A DNA stretch of 37,349 nucleotides from Onstottus_B arcticum (GTDB taxonomy: Bacteria; Acidobacteriota; Blastocatellia; UBA7656), in the NCBI GenBank assembly GCA_038040485.1, contig JBBPIE010000045.1, positions 1 through 37,349 on the forward strand, written 5' to 3'. Both the position numbers and the translations under genes were made by a program. Shown here one piece after another: positions 19,053-27,891 of this stretch. Within the stretch, counting starts at the first letter, position 1, and each line of letters opens with the position of its first letter. The notes beneath the pieces are model-generated. The model worked only from the letters and a program-made list of their open reading frames with translations. It made no database searches and had not been told where the DNA came from.

Positions 19053-19452
19053 AGAGTCCAGCTGTGTGGGTGTCTTTAACTCCGAAGCATCCCAATTCCA
19101 CTCGGCAACTTAAGTCCGCGCCGGTCGCCAACTCCGTCAACACTGTGCGAAGACTCCGGTACCGAGAAAGAACTCGACAATATTTCCTCTGGATCAAGAC
19201 TGTCAAGAAGCACGCGCGGTCGACTACCACGATCGCACGCAATCGCGCTTCCTACCCTGCGCGTAGGGACGCGAAGTTGAGTCGGACTCTAAGATGGCTC
19301 TCATTCCGTGTTCGTTAAGAAAGAACATCAGGTCGATAATCCTGTGTATTGAGGAAACCTTCGGGTTGGTCGCCTACTGAGATCAAACCTCGGCTCATCA
19401 GGCTCCAGCCAAATGTGACGTTCCCGCTAAATGTGATAGTGTCAGTCCGACA
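19053..19452. other. Divergent intergenic region
   Basis: A 400-base region separates the minus-strand DUF885-like gene from the plus-strand DUF305 gene. It must hold promoters for both directions. I see no convincing coding frame, tRNA or palindromic repeat in it; short open frames here are out of register with any known family. Confidence 0.5.
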
Positions 19453-20205
19453 ATGTTTAACTCCTTACCTCATATGAGATCCCTTTGTCTGAGGTGCACT
19501 TCTGAGATTCGCGTTGTGTTAAGCGTCGCCGCGTGTTCATGCGTGCTTGCGTCAGCAAGTACTTTCGCAAGTTTGTTTTCATTAAGCGTCTGCGCTCAGC
19601 AGGCTGCGCCAGCGACACCGGTCGTGGTCCAACCCGGTGCGCCAGGTAAACCGACGCGGACTCTTCCCTCGACGACGAGGGCTACATTGCCGCCAGCCTC
19701 CGCGGCAGATGCGCAGTTCATGCAAGGCATGATCATGCATCATGCTCAGGCGGTAGAGATGACTGCGCTGATCGAATCGCATACCGAGAACAAGGATGTG
19801 AGGTCGCTGGGGGCGCGAATCAGCAGGTCGCAGTCGGACGAAATAAAGTTCATGAAACGCTGGCTGGCGTCTCGCGGACAGCCAACTTCGCACGCGATAC
19901 ACGATATGTCGCACGGGAATATGTCGCACGAGTCGATGGCGCTTATGCCTGGGATGCTTACCGCGGAGCAGATGGAGGCGCTCAGGAAAGCGAGAGGCGA
20001 GGAGTTCGACCGTCTGTTCCTGGCAGGGATGATTCAGCATCACGGCGGCGCTTTGACCATGGTGAGAGATTTATTCGATACAGCCGGCGCAGGCCAGGAC
20101 GCTGAATTGTTCAACTTCGCAACGGATGTAGACAGCGGCCAGCGCGCCGAAATCCGGATCATGCAAAGCATGCTGGAGAGAAAACCGTTAGGGGATAAAC
20201 GATGA
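19453..20205 (+). CDS. DUF305 family exported protein
   Basis: This protein of about 250 residues has an N-terminal export signal (VLSVAACSCVLASASTFASL) and a proline/threonine-rich linker. Two DUF305 half-repeats follow, each a His-His helix (FMQGMIMHHAQAVEM near residue 89; LAGMIQHHGGALTM near 191) and a second helix with Ser-Gln or Gly-Gln (SRSQSDEIKFMKRWL; DSGQRAEIRIMQSML). DUF305 proteins are ferritin-like four-helix bundles, and the His/Met richness (HDMSHGNMSHESM) suggests metal, perhaps copper, binding; this is inference. ATG at 19474 is an alternative start. The stop codon overlaps the start of the LVIVD gene (ATGA), indicating translational coupling. Confidence 0.85.
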   Translation: MFNSLPHMRSLCLRCTSEIRVVLSVAACSCVLASASTFASLFSLSVCAQQAAPATPVVVQPGAPGKPTRTLPSTTRATLPPASAADAQFMQGMIMHHAQAVEMTALIESHTENKDVRSLGARISRSQSDEIKFMKRWLASRGQPTSHAIHDMSHGNMSHESMALMPGMLTAEQMEALRKARGEEFDRLFLAGMIQHHGGALTMVRDLFDTAGAGQDAELFNFATDVDSGQRAEIRIMQSMLERKPLGDKR

Positions 20206-22229
20206 ATCGAGTACTTATTGTGGCTTTCCGCTTGAGCGTAGCTTCCCTTGTTTTGTTGTGTCTTGCCGGCGAGATGCAGGCCCAAACGCCCTCGTCTCAG
20301 GAGTCAAAGAAGCCAGCAGAAACTAACCCCGACCAAAAGAAAGCAGAAGAGGATCCGTTTGCGACTGAGCCGGCGCCGCCGCTCCCCGCCGGAATGACCG
20401 GCTCAGATGCCAACGATCCGCGCGCCAAGCTGACGCCGGGAATGTACAACGCGGGCGAAGTATCAATGGGCTTGAAGCACCTCCAGCTCTTCAAGAAACC
20501 TGATGCGTTTCAACTCGGCTCGACTGATCCTGACAGTTCAAAGGTGCAGAAGACCTTAGATCTGCTGGGCATTGCCGACCGTTCAAAGATGACTAAGTCG
20601 GGGCAATTGGTGAGGGCTCAACTGGCGTTTGGAAACTCGGACATTGCGTTCCAGGGAAACCACCTGTTTCAGGGTAACTTTTATGGCGTCAATATCTTTG
20701 ACATCTCGAATCCCGCTAAAGTCAGGTTGTTAACGTCGATGATTTGTCCGGGTGGACAGGGAGACGTTTCGGTTCACAAGAACTTGATGTTTATGTCGGT
20801 CGAGCAGCCAAATGGGCGCCTCGATTGCGGCACACAGGGATTTCCGCCAGGACCTCCGCCGCCCGCGGGTGAAGAGAAGAAGCCGCCTCCGCCTCCGCCG
20901 CAAAAGGATCGGTTCCGCGGCGTGAGGATCTTCGATATATCCGACATCAGGAACCCGAAGCAGGTAGCCGCAGTGCAAACTTGCCGCGGCTCGCACACCC
21001 ATACGCTTGTGGTCGATCCGAAGGATAAGAACAACGTCTATATCTACGTGTCCGGCACATCGTTCGTGCGGCAGGGTGAAGAGTTGGCCGAGTGTTCAGG
21101 TGAAGCGCCAGATAAGGACCCAAACACCGCTCTGTTTCGCATAGACATAATCAAAGTCCCGCTGGCCGCGCCGCAAGATTCGAAGGTGGTGAATAGTCCT
21201 CGCGTGTTTATCGATCCCCGCACGAACGCACTCAACGGATTGAACAGCGGAGGCGCCCATGGCAAAGCCGGCGAGGCCATGGAGAAGCCAGCCGACAGCG
21301 ACCAGTGCCACGACATCACGGTGTACTCGGCGATTGGGTTGGCCGCAGGCGCCTGCTCGGGAAATGGAATCGTGCTGGACATAAAAGATCCCGTGCATCC
21401 GAAGCGTCTGGACGCAGTAAACGATCCGAACTATTCATATTGGCACTCGGCTTCGTTTTCGAACGATGGGAAAAAGATCGTGTTCACCGACGAGTGGGGA
21501 GGCGGACTGGGTGCGCGTTGCCGCCCCAACGATCCGAACAAGTGGGGCGCCGATGCGGTGTTTCATTTGAAGGATAACAAGCTGAGTTTCGCGAGCTACT
21601 ACAAGCTGCCTGCCGCACAGGGCGACACCGAGAATTGTGTGGCACACAACGGTTCGCTCATTCCAGTTCCGGGCCGTGACATAGAAGTGCAGGCTTGGTA
21701 CCAGGGTGGCGTCTCTGTCATGGATTTTACCGACGCTGAGCATCCGGTTGAGATTGCCTATTTCGATCGTGGGCCAATTGATCCACATATGCTCGTGCTG
21801 GGCGGCGACTGGTCCGCTTACTGGTACAACGGCCACATCTACGCTTCGGAGATCGCCCGCGGACTGGACGTCTTTGAACTAAGCCCAACCGAGTTTCTGA
21901 CGCGGAATGAGATCGATGCCGCGAAAACGGTGCGAGTGGCTGAGCTCAATGTACAGAACCAGCAACAGATCCAGTGGCCGGCTAAGTTGGTAGTAGCCAG
22001 GGCGTATCTGGATCAGTTGGAGCGATCGCAGGCTCTGCCAGCCGGCCAGATCGCTGCGGTGCGCAAAGCGATTCAAAGCGCAGAGAGTTCTCATCTGAAT
22101 CGAGGAACGCTCGCAAAACTCCAGAGCTTCGCGCGGTCGCTGAAAGAAAGCGCCGGTACGACCAGGAGTGCTGTAGACTCGAAGCGATTGCAGGCTCTGG
22201 CGGGAATCCTACAGCGACCCTCAAAGTGA
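20202..22229 (+). CDS. Exported LVIVD-repeat (beta-propeller-like) protein
   Basis: This 675-residue protein has a signal peptide (VAFRLSVASLVLLCLAGEMQ) and a Lys/Glu/Pro-rich linker. LVIVD-type blades follow: VNIFDISNPAKVRLLTSM, VRIFDISDIRNPKQVAAVQ, GIVLDIKDPVHPKRLDAV and VSVMDFTDAEHPVEIAYF. The repeat forms four-stranded propeller blades in cell-surface or periplasmic proteins. A proline-rich loop (PPGPPPPAGEEKKPPPPPPQ, near residues 213-232) interrupts the second blade. The C-terminal ~110 residues are helical (YLDQLERSQALPAGQIAAVR). AGGGGAT precedes the ATG, which overlaps the DUF305 stop, so the two products are probably made together and may act together outside the membrane. Confidence 0.85.
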   Translation: MNRVLIVAFRLSVASLVLLCLAGEMQAQTPSSQESKKPAETNPDQKKAEEDPFATEPAPPLPAGMTGSDANDPRAKLTPGMYNAGEVSMGLKHLQLFKKPDAFQLGSTDPDSSKVQKTLDLLGIADRSKMTKSGQLVRAQLAFGNSDIAFQGNHLFQGNFYGVNIFDISNPAKVRLLTSMICPGGQGDVSVHKNLMFMSVEQPNGRLDCGTQGFPPGPPPPAGEEKKPPPPPPQKDRFRGVRIFDISDIRNPKQVAAVQTCRGSHTHTLVVDPKDKNNVYIYVSGTSFVRQGEELAECSGEAPDKDPNTALFRIDIIKVPLAAPQDSKVVNSPRVFIDPRTNALNGLNSGGAHGKAGEAMEKPADSDQCHDITVYSAIGLAAGACSGNGIVLDIKDPVHPKRLDAVNDPNYSYWHSASFSNDGKKIVFTDEWGGGLGARCRPNDPNKWGADAVFHLKDNKLSFASYYKLPAAQGDTENCVAHNGSLIPVPGRDIEVQAWYQGGVSVMDFTDAEHPVEIAYFDRGPIDPHMLVLGGDWSAYWYNGHIYASEIARGLDVFELSPTEFLTRNEIDAAKTVRVAELNVQNQQQIQWPAKLVVARAYLDQLERSQALPAGQIAAVRKAIQSAESSHLNRGTLAKLQSFARSLKESAGTTRSAVDSKRLQALAGILQRPSK

Positions 22230-22428
22230 GCCGCACCGTCCTAGTCAGCTTGTGATCTAATGTATTCTCGCGGCTTAAATAAATATGGAGCAGAGCGCCT
22301 TGGGAAGGTCCAACTGCTCCAATTATTGCTCTGGTGAGGGTCGCTTCGCAGGCGCTAAATTATTGGGCGACGGGGAGGTGCCGAGAGGGCCCAACCAATT
22401 ATTCGAAGCGTTGGATATTCACCTAGGA

Positions 22429-23271
22429 ATGATTATCAATCTAGATGACTTGCAAAGAGTCAAAAAGCAGGCGGAGGAGTTGTTTCCGTTCCTCGAGCCT
22501 GAGATCTCGAATTATCGGAGACTTGGATCCGGGACGCCATGGGATAGGTCTTGGCGTGGGTACTGGACACTTGAGAGCGATTACCGCGAAGAGTTGCGGA
22601 CTGCGCTTGAAAAGATGCAGGACGTTTTCTTGCGGGCCTACCACTGCACACGTGTCCCAGACATCGAAACAATTCGCAAGGAAGGACTATTGCAGTTGGA
22701 TGTTAAGAGATTGAGACGGGATTTGCTGGACTTTGTGGAGAAGGAATTAGGGGAAAAGATTCCCGATCAACTTGTTGAGAAATGGCGCGAGCTTACCGAA
22801 GATGCGACTTCATATGTGACCCTACGGTCCCACCCGCGAACTCGGTCTCTTGGTCCAGCCTTCACTCTCGGCCTGAAGTCTGTTTTTGAGAGTGCCGTGA
22901 GACGGTACTTCGTTGAGGGGGCAGAGACTACTTACCATATTATTCCGGCATTGTTGTCGTGCCTAAGAGAGCGCTACCCTTCTTTTCCATATGACGGCGA
23001 GGAGTTTTGGTCCAAATATCGGAACGGGTTGACTCCTGCTCTTGTGATCTGCGATTTGCCATGTACTGAATTACCGGAGAAGCGACAAGACGAAATGGGT
23101 CGTTTAATCATCCAAGCATGGCTATACGAGGAAACAGAAGAAGATGCCTGGGATGGGGGACATGAATTCCATGCCGACCGAGACATTCCAACTGAATGGA
23201 TCTCGCGCATATTGATACCTGAGCTTAACGGTTGGGATCCAACTTTCGAGGAAGATATCGCTTCATTGTGA
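22429..23271 (+). CDS. Unknown protein with YHCTR...EGLL motif (possible ADP-ribosyltransferase-like fold)
   Basis: This protein of about 280 residues is not recognised with certainty. The frame is open from ATG 22285, but the first 48 codons look non-coding and contain the inverted repeat GGAGCAG/CTGCTCC, so the start near MIINLDDLQ is preferred; neither has a good ribosome binding site. The core AYHCTRVPDIETIRKEGLL resembles the 'YH.T....I..I...GL' opening of ADP-ribosyltransferase-like folds (DarT, KptA). Near the end, DIPTEWISRILIPE resembles the closing strand of such proteins. No clear catalytic Glu can be assigned. It precedes the HEPN gene by 229 bases, suggesting an accessory defence context. 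Confidence 0.6.
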   Translation: MIINLDDLQRVKKQAEELFPFLEPEISNYRRLGSGTPWDRSWRGYWTLESDYREELRTALEKMQDVFLRAYHCTRVPDIETIRKEGLLQLDVKRLRRDLLDFVEKELGEKIPDQLVEKWRELTEDATSYVTLRSHPRTRSLGPAFTLGLKSVFESAVRRYFVEGAETTYHIIPALLSCLRERYPSFPYDGEEFWSKYRNGLTPALVICDLPCTELPEKRQDEMGRLIIQAWLYEETEEDAWDGGHEFHADRDIPTEWISRILIPELNGWDPTFEEDIASL

Positions 23272-23500
23272 GCCGGCGGTATCAAAAGAGGCCCGGATCA
23301 AATTTGCTACTGCATAAAGGGAGGTTATTCGGACATCGAGAGGATGGGGCACGCTTGAGATTGTGAAATTTGATTTTGTGCTGAAGAAGGTAACGAGTGG
23401 AGTGCCGAATTTATCACAATTTTCAAGCCTGGCCCTCCAGCAGCGCCTTCCCTACAATCGCGGACATAAACCCTAAGGCGACTTCAGAGGGGTTGATCCA

Positions 23501-24373
23501 GTGACGGAACCCATCATGTCTGATCTTGAACATCCTATCTCGCACGATGACGTTCGCGATGAGGATCGCGATACACAACGCGAGGTCATGGAGACTTGGT
23601 TTCGGCGGAACTTTGAGGATCCAGCTGAAGGTACTCCCTATGAGTCGAGAGAAGGTGGCTATATCTGGATAGGGGGCGGACCGTACGATGCACATGAGCA
23701 ACTCGAGGCTGAGTTTTCCGGCATTGTACCCGATGACGTCATCGAGGAACTTGTTCGCGAGCTTGAGGAGGAATGCTTAGTGTGGGCTCCGAACTACGAC
23801 CAGCTAGTTGACGACATTGGGCGGATAACCGAGTACTACAGCAACTTCTGCGGGGCGATCCACGACATTACAGAACTTCTCAATACGACGGTCCCAGACT
23901 CCGCAGCCCCTTGCTTCCTCCGATTGCTCTTCGTAAATGTGATCACTGCCCTAGAGACATATCTTTCGGACGCATTCACAAACACGGTGATGAGCGATGC
24001 AGGAGTGCTCCGTCGCTTCCTTGAAACCACCCCGGAATTCAAGGCAGAGAAGATCTCGCTCGCTGACGTCTTCAAGGCAGCTGAAGAGGCCGAGGCGAAG
24101 GCGAAGGCCTATCTAGGTAACGTAGTCTGGCACAACATTGGCAGAGTCATGCCAATGTATCGCGCGACTCTAGACATCGAATTCCGCGGCGACACGAGCG
24201 TAGTCTTCCGAGCGATTCTCACACGCCACGACATCGTCCATCGCAACGGCAAGAGACGAGACGGTAGCGAGATTCTGATCAAACCAAGCGATGTGTCATG
24301 CCTAATAAGCTCCGTCGAATTCCTCGTCCAAGGTATAGATGATCAGTTGTCGAGAGTGAGATCCAAACGTTAG
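23501..24373 (+). CDS. HEPN-domain protein (RiboL-PSP-HEPN-like)
   Basis: This 290-residue protein has a GTG start at 23501, supported by GAGGGG 8 bases upstream; ATG at 23516 is the alternative. Residues ~45-100 form an N-terminal module (GYIWIGGGPYDAHEQLEAEF). Residues ~110-285 are a helical HEPN-type domain. It includes LLFVNVITALETYLSDAF and the catalytic-type motif R-x4-H at Arg242-His247 (LTRHDIVHRNGKR). HEPN domains with R-x4-6-H act as metal-independent RNases in toxin and abortive-infection systems, so RNA cleavage is a reasonable inference. No partner antitoxin of the MNT type is adjacent. Base composition is less GC-rich than the flanking housekeeping genes. Confidence 0.75.
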   Translation: MTEPIMSDLEHPISHDDVRDEDRDTQREVMETWFRRNFEDPAEGTPYESREGGYIWIGGGPYDAHEQLEAEFSGIVPDDVIEELVRELEEECLVWAPNYDQLVDDIGRITEYYSNFCGAIHDITELLNTTVPDSAAPCFLRLLFVNVITALETYLSDAFTNTVMSDAGVLRRFLETTPEFKAEKISLADVFKAAEEAEAKAKAYLGNVVWHNIGRVMPMYRATLDIEFRGDTSVVFRAILTRHDIVHRNGKRRDGSEILIKPSDVSCLISSVEFLVQGIDDQLSRVRSKR

Positions 24374-24877
24374 TTCGATGCAGACACGCCGACTGAGGCG
24401 GCGACGTCGGTTACATGAGTTCAATAGGTCCTGCAGTCTAGACGATCTCTCATGGATGTACCCCACGTACTTTGGCATTACACTGACACCGCCGGATTCT
24501 TCGGCATCGTCACGGAAAGAAAGCCTCGCTTGGGCGACGCCAGGTTCTGAACGACAGGACGGAGCGTTCTTATGGGTGGCCCGTTGTTCACGAAGCTCTC
24601 GATAAAGATTTGCGTTACGAATGATCTCAGGCGAGATATTTACGCGCGGGTCAAGTCTCTTCTGAAAAATCCTGCTCGAACGAACAGCGGGGATTGCGGA
24701 TCGCGGATTGAAAAGAGCGGAAAGCCGAATGAGATCAGAGGCCAGACGCGAGAGGTCAGAAAGTCAGAGGTCTGACAGTCAGAAACAAGACATCGGCAAT
24801 GCCGAGCTGCTGTCTCTCCTGCTACAATGACTGAACTAAGAAGCTACGAGCGACTTAAGAGTTTCGGAGAGCGATCT
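24374..24877. other. Gene-free stretch with short palindromes
   Basis: About 500 bases contain only short open frames unlike any family. From 24690 to 24785 the sequence is made of repeated short words (GGATTGCGGATCGCGGATTG; AGAGGTCAGA, GTCAGAGG, GTCAGAA) and includes the perfect palindrome GTCAGAGGTCTGAC allowing a two-base centre at 24763-24776. This looks like degenerate repeat DNA upstream of the toxin-antitoxin pair, and the palindrome could be an operator. Confidence 0.4.
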
Positions 24878-25162
24878 ATGAGAGTGACAGTATTGGTTGA
24901 GCGGCTTGATGAGCAAAGGTATCGCGCCAGCACATCCCACCCGATCACAATGGAGAGCGAGGGATGCTCGCGCGATGAAGCTGTGGAGCGCCTGCGCGAC
25001 CAGGCCGCGCAGCGTCTCAATAGCGGTGAACTCGTCCAGGTCCTGATTCCCGGAGCGCCAGATGCCAATCCGTGGCTTACATATGCGGGCATATGGAAAG
25101 ACCACCCGGATTTCGATGCGGTTATGGAAAACATCGCCGAGTACGGCCGGACAGTAAAGTGA
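24878..25162 (+). CDS. Putative antitoxin preceding a PIN-domain toxin
   Basis: This 94-residue protein starts MRVTVLVERLDEQRYRASTS; GGAGAG lies 8 bases before ATG 24878, so this start is preferred over 24827. An N-terminal beta-strand pair, a helix (SRDEAVERLRDQAAQRLNSG) and another strand (LVQVLIPG) give the beta-beta-alpha-beta outline of HicB-like antitoxin cores. The C-terminus (WLTYAGIWKDHPDFDAVMEN) is the type of tail that would wrap into a PIN toxin. The toxin gene begins 13 bases downstream, the classic antitoxin-first order. The role comes mainly from this context. Confidence 0.7.
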   Translation: MRVTVLVERLDEQRYRASTSHPITMESEGCSRDEAVERLRDQAAQRLNSGELVQVLIPGAPDANPWLTYAGIWKDHPDFDAVMENIAEYGRTVK

Positions 25163-25175
25163 GTCCCGCGACCAG

Positions 25176-25592
25176 ATGAGCCTTTACGTGCTGGACACCG
25201 ATACAATGACTTTGTGGTTGCGCGGGCAGCCTCGCGTCTGCAAGCGCATTTTCACCCAAGATCCCACCGAGCTCTGCACTACCATCGTCACCATCGAAGA
25301 GATCCTCAGCGGTTGGTACACTCAAATCCGCCGCGCCAGGAACGACGAGCAGATGGCCCGCGCGTACGCCGCCCTGCAGCAGACTGTTGAGATCGGATCG
25401 CGGATTCCTATTCTTGCCTTTGACGCTGCGGCGATCCAACGATTCAAAGAACTCAGGAAACAGCAACGGCGCGTTGGTACTAACGACTTAAAGATCGCGG
25501 CGATGGTGATGGAAAATGGCGCGGTTCTTGTTACGCGCAATCAGTCCGACTTCGGAAAGATCCCTGGCTTTCAATTCGAAGATTGGTCCTAA
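25176..25592 (+). CDS. vapC: PIN-domain toxin (VapC-type ribonuclease)
   Basis: This 138-residue protein has the usual length of a VapC toxin. Acidic metal-binding residues are present in order: Asp7 and Asp9 (YVLDTDTMTLW), Glu41/Glu42 (VTIEEILSG), Asp104 (GTNDLKIAAM) and Asn122..Asp125 (VTRNQSDF). PIN toxins are Mg-dependent RNases cleaving tRNA or rRNA, held in check by the antitoxin upstream. The start codon lacks a strong ribosome binding site and is 13 bases from the antitoxin stop, so translation probably depends on coupling. Confidence 0.88.
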   Translation: MSLYVLDTDTMTLWLRGQPRVCKRIFTQDPTELCTTIVTIEEILSGWYTQIRRARNDEQMARAYAALQQTVEIGSRIPILAFDAAAIQRFKELRKQQRRVGTNDLKIAAMVMENGAVLVTRNQSDFGKIPGFQFEDWS

Positions 25593-25627
25593 GAGAAAGC
25601 TGAGTACGGTGAATCAGAGTCGACAAA

Positions 25628-25647
25628 TGAGGTGAGTTAGAACCTCA
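25628..25647. promoter_or_regulatory. Short inverted repeat upstream of AraC regulator
   Basis: TGAGGT and ACCTCA are separated by eight bases, making a perfect 6-bp stem. It lies 35 bases after the PIN toxin stop and about 110 bases before the AraC start. No T-run follows, so it is not a clear terminator; it could be an operator. Confidence 0.3.
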
Positions 25648-25759
25648 ATCATATTGCCTGAGAGACTCACGCTCGCCTTTTCACCATCACTGATAGGCGG
25701 GTGCAACAACTCCTTTCTCGTTACTCGGCTGTAGTAGATCTCAAAGGCGGTAGAATCGG

Positions 25760-26584
25760 ATGAGACTAAGTCCTGGACGATTGTACGGGAAGACTTTAAC
25801 GACCCAGGAGTTTGCAGGAATCCAAGTACTCGATAGCGCATACCCGCCAGGCTTGAGGCTTCCGAAGCACTCGCATGAGCGCGGTTGCTTTTCTATCCTT
25901 TTACGAGGAGCTTTCAGCGAGACTTACCAGAACAAGCACCTGGAGTGGGAGCCCTTCTGCGTTGGCTTTAACCCGCCGGATGAAGAACATTCGAACTTGG
26001 TACACAGAGTCGGAGCTTACTTTTTGGTTATCGAACTTAGCCATCTCTGGTTTGAGCGGGCGCACGACCATTCGGTGAGGACATACGAATCGACCTTGTT
26101 TCGTGGTGGACCGGTAACGTGGCTTGGTAAGAAGCTATACGGCGAGTTCAGAACCATGGACGAGGTTTCTCCCTTGTCTATTGAGGGGATTGTGTTGGAG
26201 ATGATTGCTGAGGTCTCGCGTCAGCAGTCTGGTATTTCAGAGAGACAGGTCCCGCGCTGGTTAGAGCAAGCCAGAGAATTTGTCCACGCCCACTTTACAG
26301 AATCCCTAACCGTTAAGAGCATTGCAGAAGCGGTTGGTGTTCACCCTGTTCACCTTGCTCGCACGTTTCGTAAGCATCACAGACTAACAATTGGAAGCTA
26401 TGTCCGGCAGCTCAGAATCGAGCTTGCCTGTCGTGAGATCTCCAAGCCCGATGCATCCCTTGCCGAAATCGCCGCACTCGCCGGATTTTATGATCAGGGC
26501 CATTTCTCGAAGGTATTCAAGAACGTCATCGGTCTGACCCCGGCTCAATATCGAGCGACGCTTCCTCACGCTAATCGCGTATAA
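25760..26584 (+). CDS. AraC family transcriptional regulator
   Basis: This 274-residue protein has an N-terminal cupin-like sensing domain (HSHERGCFSILLRGAFSETY, with histidines near residues 37-39) and a C-terminal double helix-turn-helix (about 170-270). The first HTH is SLTVKSIAEAVGVHPVHLAR. The second carries the AraC signature: SLAEIAALAGFYDQGHFSKV followed by FKNVIGLTPAQYR. It reads in the same direction as the dienelactone hydrolase gene that starts 79 bases after it, so it may control that gene; this is inference. Confidence 0.92.
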   Translation: MRLSPGRLYGKTLTTQEFAGIQVLDSAYPPGLRLPKHSHERGCFSILLRGAFSETYQNKHLEWEPFCVGFNPPDEEHSNLVHRVGAYFLVIELSHLWFERAHDHSVRTYESTLFRGGPVTWLGKKLYGEFRTMDEVSPLSIEGIVLEMIAEVSRQQSGISERQVPRWLEQAREFVHAHFTESLTVKSIAEAVGVHPVHLARTFRKHHRLTIGSYVRQLRIELACREISKPDASLAEIAALAGFYDQGHFSKVFKNVIGLTPAQYRATLPHANRV

Positions 26585-26663
26585 ACATGTTCTAACTATC
26601 CGATACATACGCTCCCTCTCTATTGTAGGCTGCCTAAAGATTATGACTTGAGGAGCATTGGGT

Positions 26664-27554
26664 ATGTGCATTGACTGTAATGAAAGATTAACGCGCCGGG
26701 CTTTTCTGACCAGTGCGACGGCAACCCTTGCCGGCGTGACGCTCGCAGCGGACGCAGCAGGGCAGCAACCGGCGATACAAAATGCACTCGATGATAAGAA
26801 CATTATCCAAGGTGCGATAACCTTCCAGAGTGGGGCCGATACCATTAAAGGTTATCTGGCGCGTCCGAAGAGGGTCGGACGATTCAGCGGCGTTGTCATT
26901 TCGCATGGCAATCCTGGCATATCCGACGATATTAGAAACGTCGCCGCACAGGTTGCGCAGGCCGGCTTCGTTGGCCTTGCTGTGGATTGGGGGGAGCGGG
27001 CGCCCATGCCAGTCGGCCAGCAGGACAGAGACGAGTGGCTGAGACATGTCACCAGCTACACATTTGTGAAGCTCCAGATGCAAGACCTCCAGGCAGGGAT
27101 CGATCACCTTTATGGACAATCCTTCATTAAACGGAAAGGCGCGGCGGTCATCGGCTTTTGCGGGGGAGGACGGCTTGCACTTCTCTTCTCGATTCAATCG
27201 AAAGCCATTAAGGCGATCGTCTCCTTTTATGGGCCGGTAATTTACCATATGAACCAGCATAAGACCGATCCCGTGCCGGACGTGCTTCAGGTAGTGAACC
27301 AAATCAAAGTTCCCGTGCAAGGTCACTACGGCTTACTCGACACCGTCGCTCCGGCGGCGGATGCGAAGCTCTTCGAGAAAGCGATGCGGGCGCAGAAAAC
27401 GACAGTAGAAATGTACTACTACGAAGCCGCGGGACATAGGTTTTATAACTACACTGTTCCGCAAGGTTCAGACCCAGGCTTTGACTACAATGCCGAGGCC
27501 GCCGCCCTCGCGCGCGGCCGCATGGTTCGGTTCCTCACGCGTCGCTTCGCGTGA
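26664..27554 (+). CDS. Tat-exported dienelactone hydrolase family protein
   Basis: This 296-residue protein starts at ATG 26664, 8 bases after GAGGAG. The N-terminus carries a twin-arginine signal (LTRRAFLTSATATLAGVTLA, residues 9-28), so the folded enzyme is exported. The alpha/beta-hydrolase triad is visible: Cys166 in GFCGGGRLAL (the cysteine nucleophile typical of dienelactone hydrolases), Asp226 in GLLDTVAP and His258 in AAGHRFYNY. Relatives hydrolyse dienelactone or other small esters. It lies directly after the AraC regulator, which may control it. Confidence 0.9.
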   Translation: MCIDCNERLTRRAFLTSATATLAGVTLAADAAGQQPAIQNALDDKNIIQGAITFQSGADTIKGYLARPKRVGRFSGVVISHGNPGISDDIRNVAAQVAQAGFVGLAVDWGERAPMPVGQQDRDEWLRHVTSYTFVKLQMQDLQAGIDHLYGQSFIKRKGAAVIGFCGGGRLALLFSIQSKAIKAIVSFYGPVIYHMNQHKTDPVPDVLQVVNQIKVPVQGHYGLLDTVAPAADAKLFEKAMRAQKTTVEMYYYEAAGHRFYNYTVPQGSDPGFDYNAEAAALARGRMVRFLTRRFA

Positions 27555-27617
27555 GCTCCATCAAACTCTTTGCATCATCAGTCCTTCTTGGGTATCTGCC
27601 TAACACTGAGAATACCT

Positions 27618-27782
27618 ATGGGAAATAGCGTTACGCGTTTCGCGAAGATAGCGGCATTCATAGTCATGAGTATCGCTGCCACCGAAAACCTCGGTCTTGC
27701 GCAAAGCAAGTCTGGAAGAATAGACAAGTTGATAACGCGATACCATAAGTACGGGCAGTTTAACGGCGTCATCCTCGTTGAG
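27618..27782 (+). pseudogene. Truncated serine hydrolase (beta-lactamase-like) N-terminus
   Basis: Only the first ~55 residues of an exported serine hydrolase are present: a signal peptide (IAAFIVMSIAATENLGLAQ) and then RIDKLITRYHKYGQFNGVIL, the usual opening of beta-lactamase/esterase class C-like domains just before the first barrel strand. After about 27782 homology stops. The frame runs on to 27902 through a terminator-like hairpin and into repeat element B. The catalytic SxxK and YxN parts are missing, so this is a remnant left by a deletion or element insertion. Confidence 0.65.
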
Positions 27783-27797
27783 CCGCAGACAGAATCT

Positions 27798-27817
27798 GCC
27801 GGGCCAATCGGCCCGGC
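27798..27817 (+). terminator. GC-rich perfect hairpin, terminator-like
   Basis: GCCGGGCC-AATC-GGCCCGGC is a perfect 8-bp stem with a four-base loop, followed by TATCCTTTT. It lies inside the tail of the truncated serine hydrolase, so it may be a terminator for the AraC/dienelactone hydrolase transcript. The T-run is interrupted, so efficiency is uncertain. Confidence 0.45.
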
Positions 27818-27891
27818 TATCCTTTTGAGCTACCGCTTGAGTCATCGCGCAAGAGTGACTTCATGCTTGCATTGTTTGGTGACTGGCTGCG

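Noticed and set aside
24378..24775. Two short plus-strand frames after the HEPN gene
   Set aside because: Arg/Ser-rich, without ribosome binding site or family signal, and the second runs into repeated short words.
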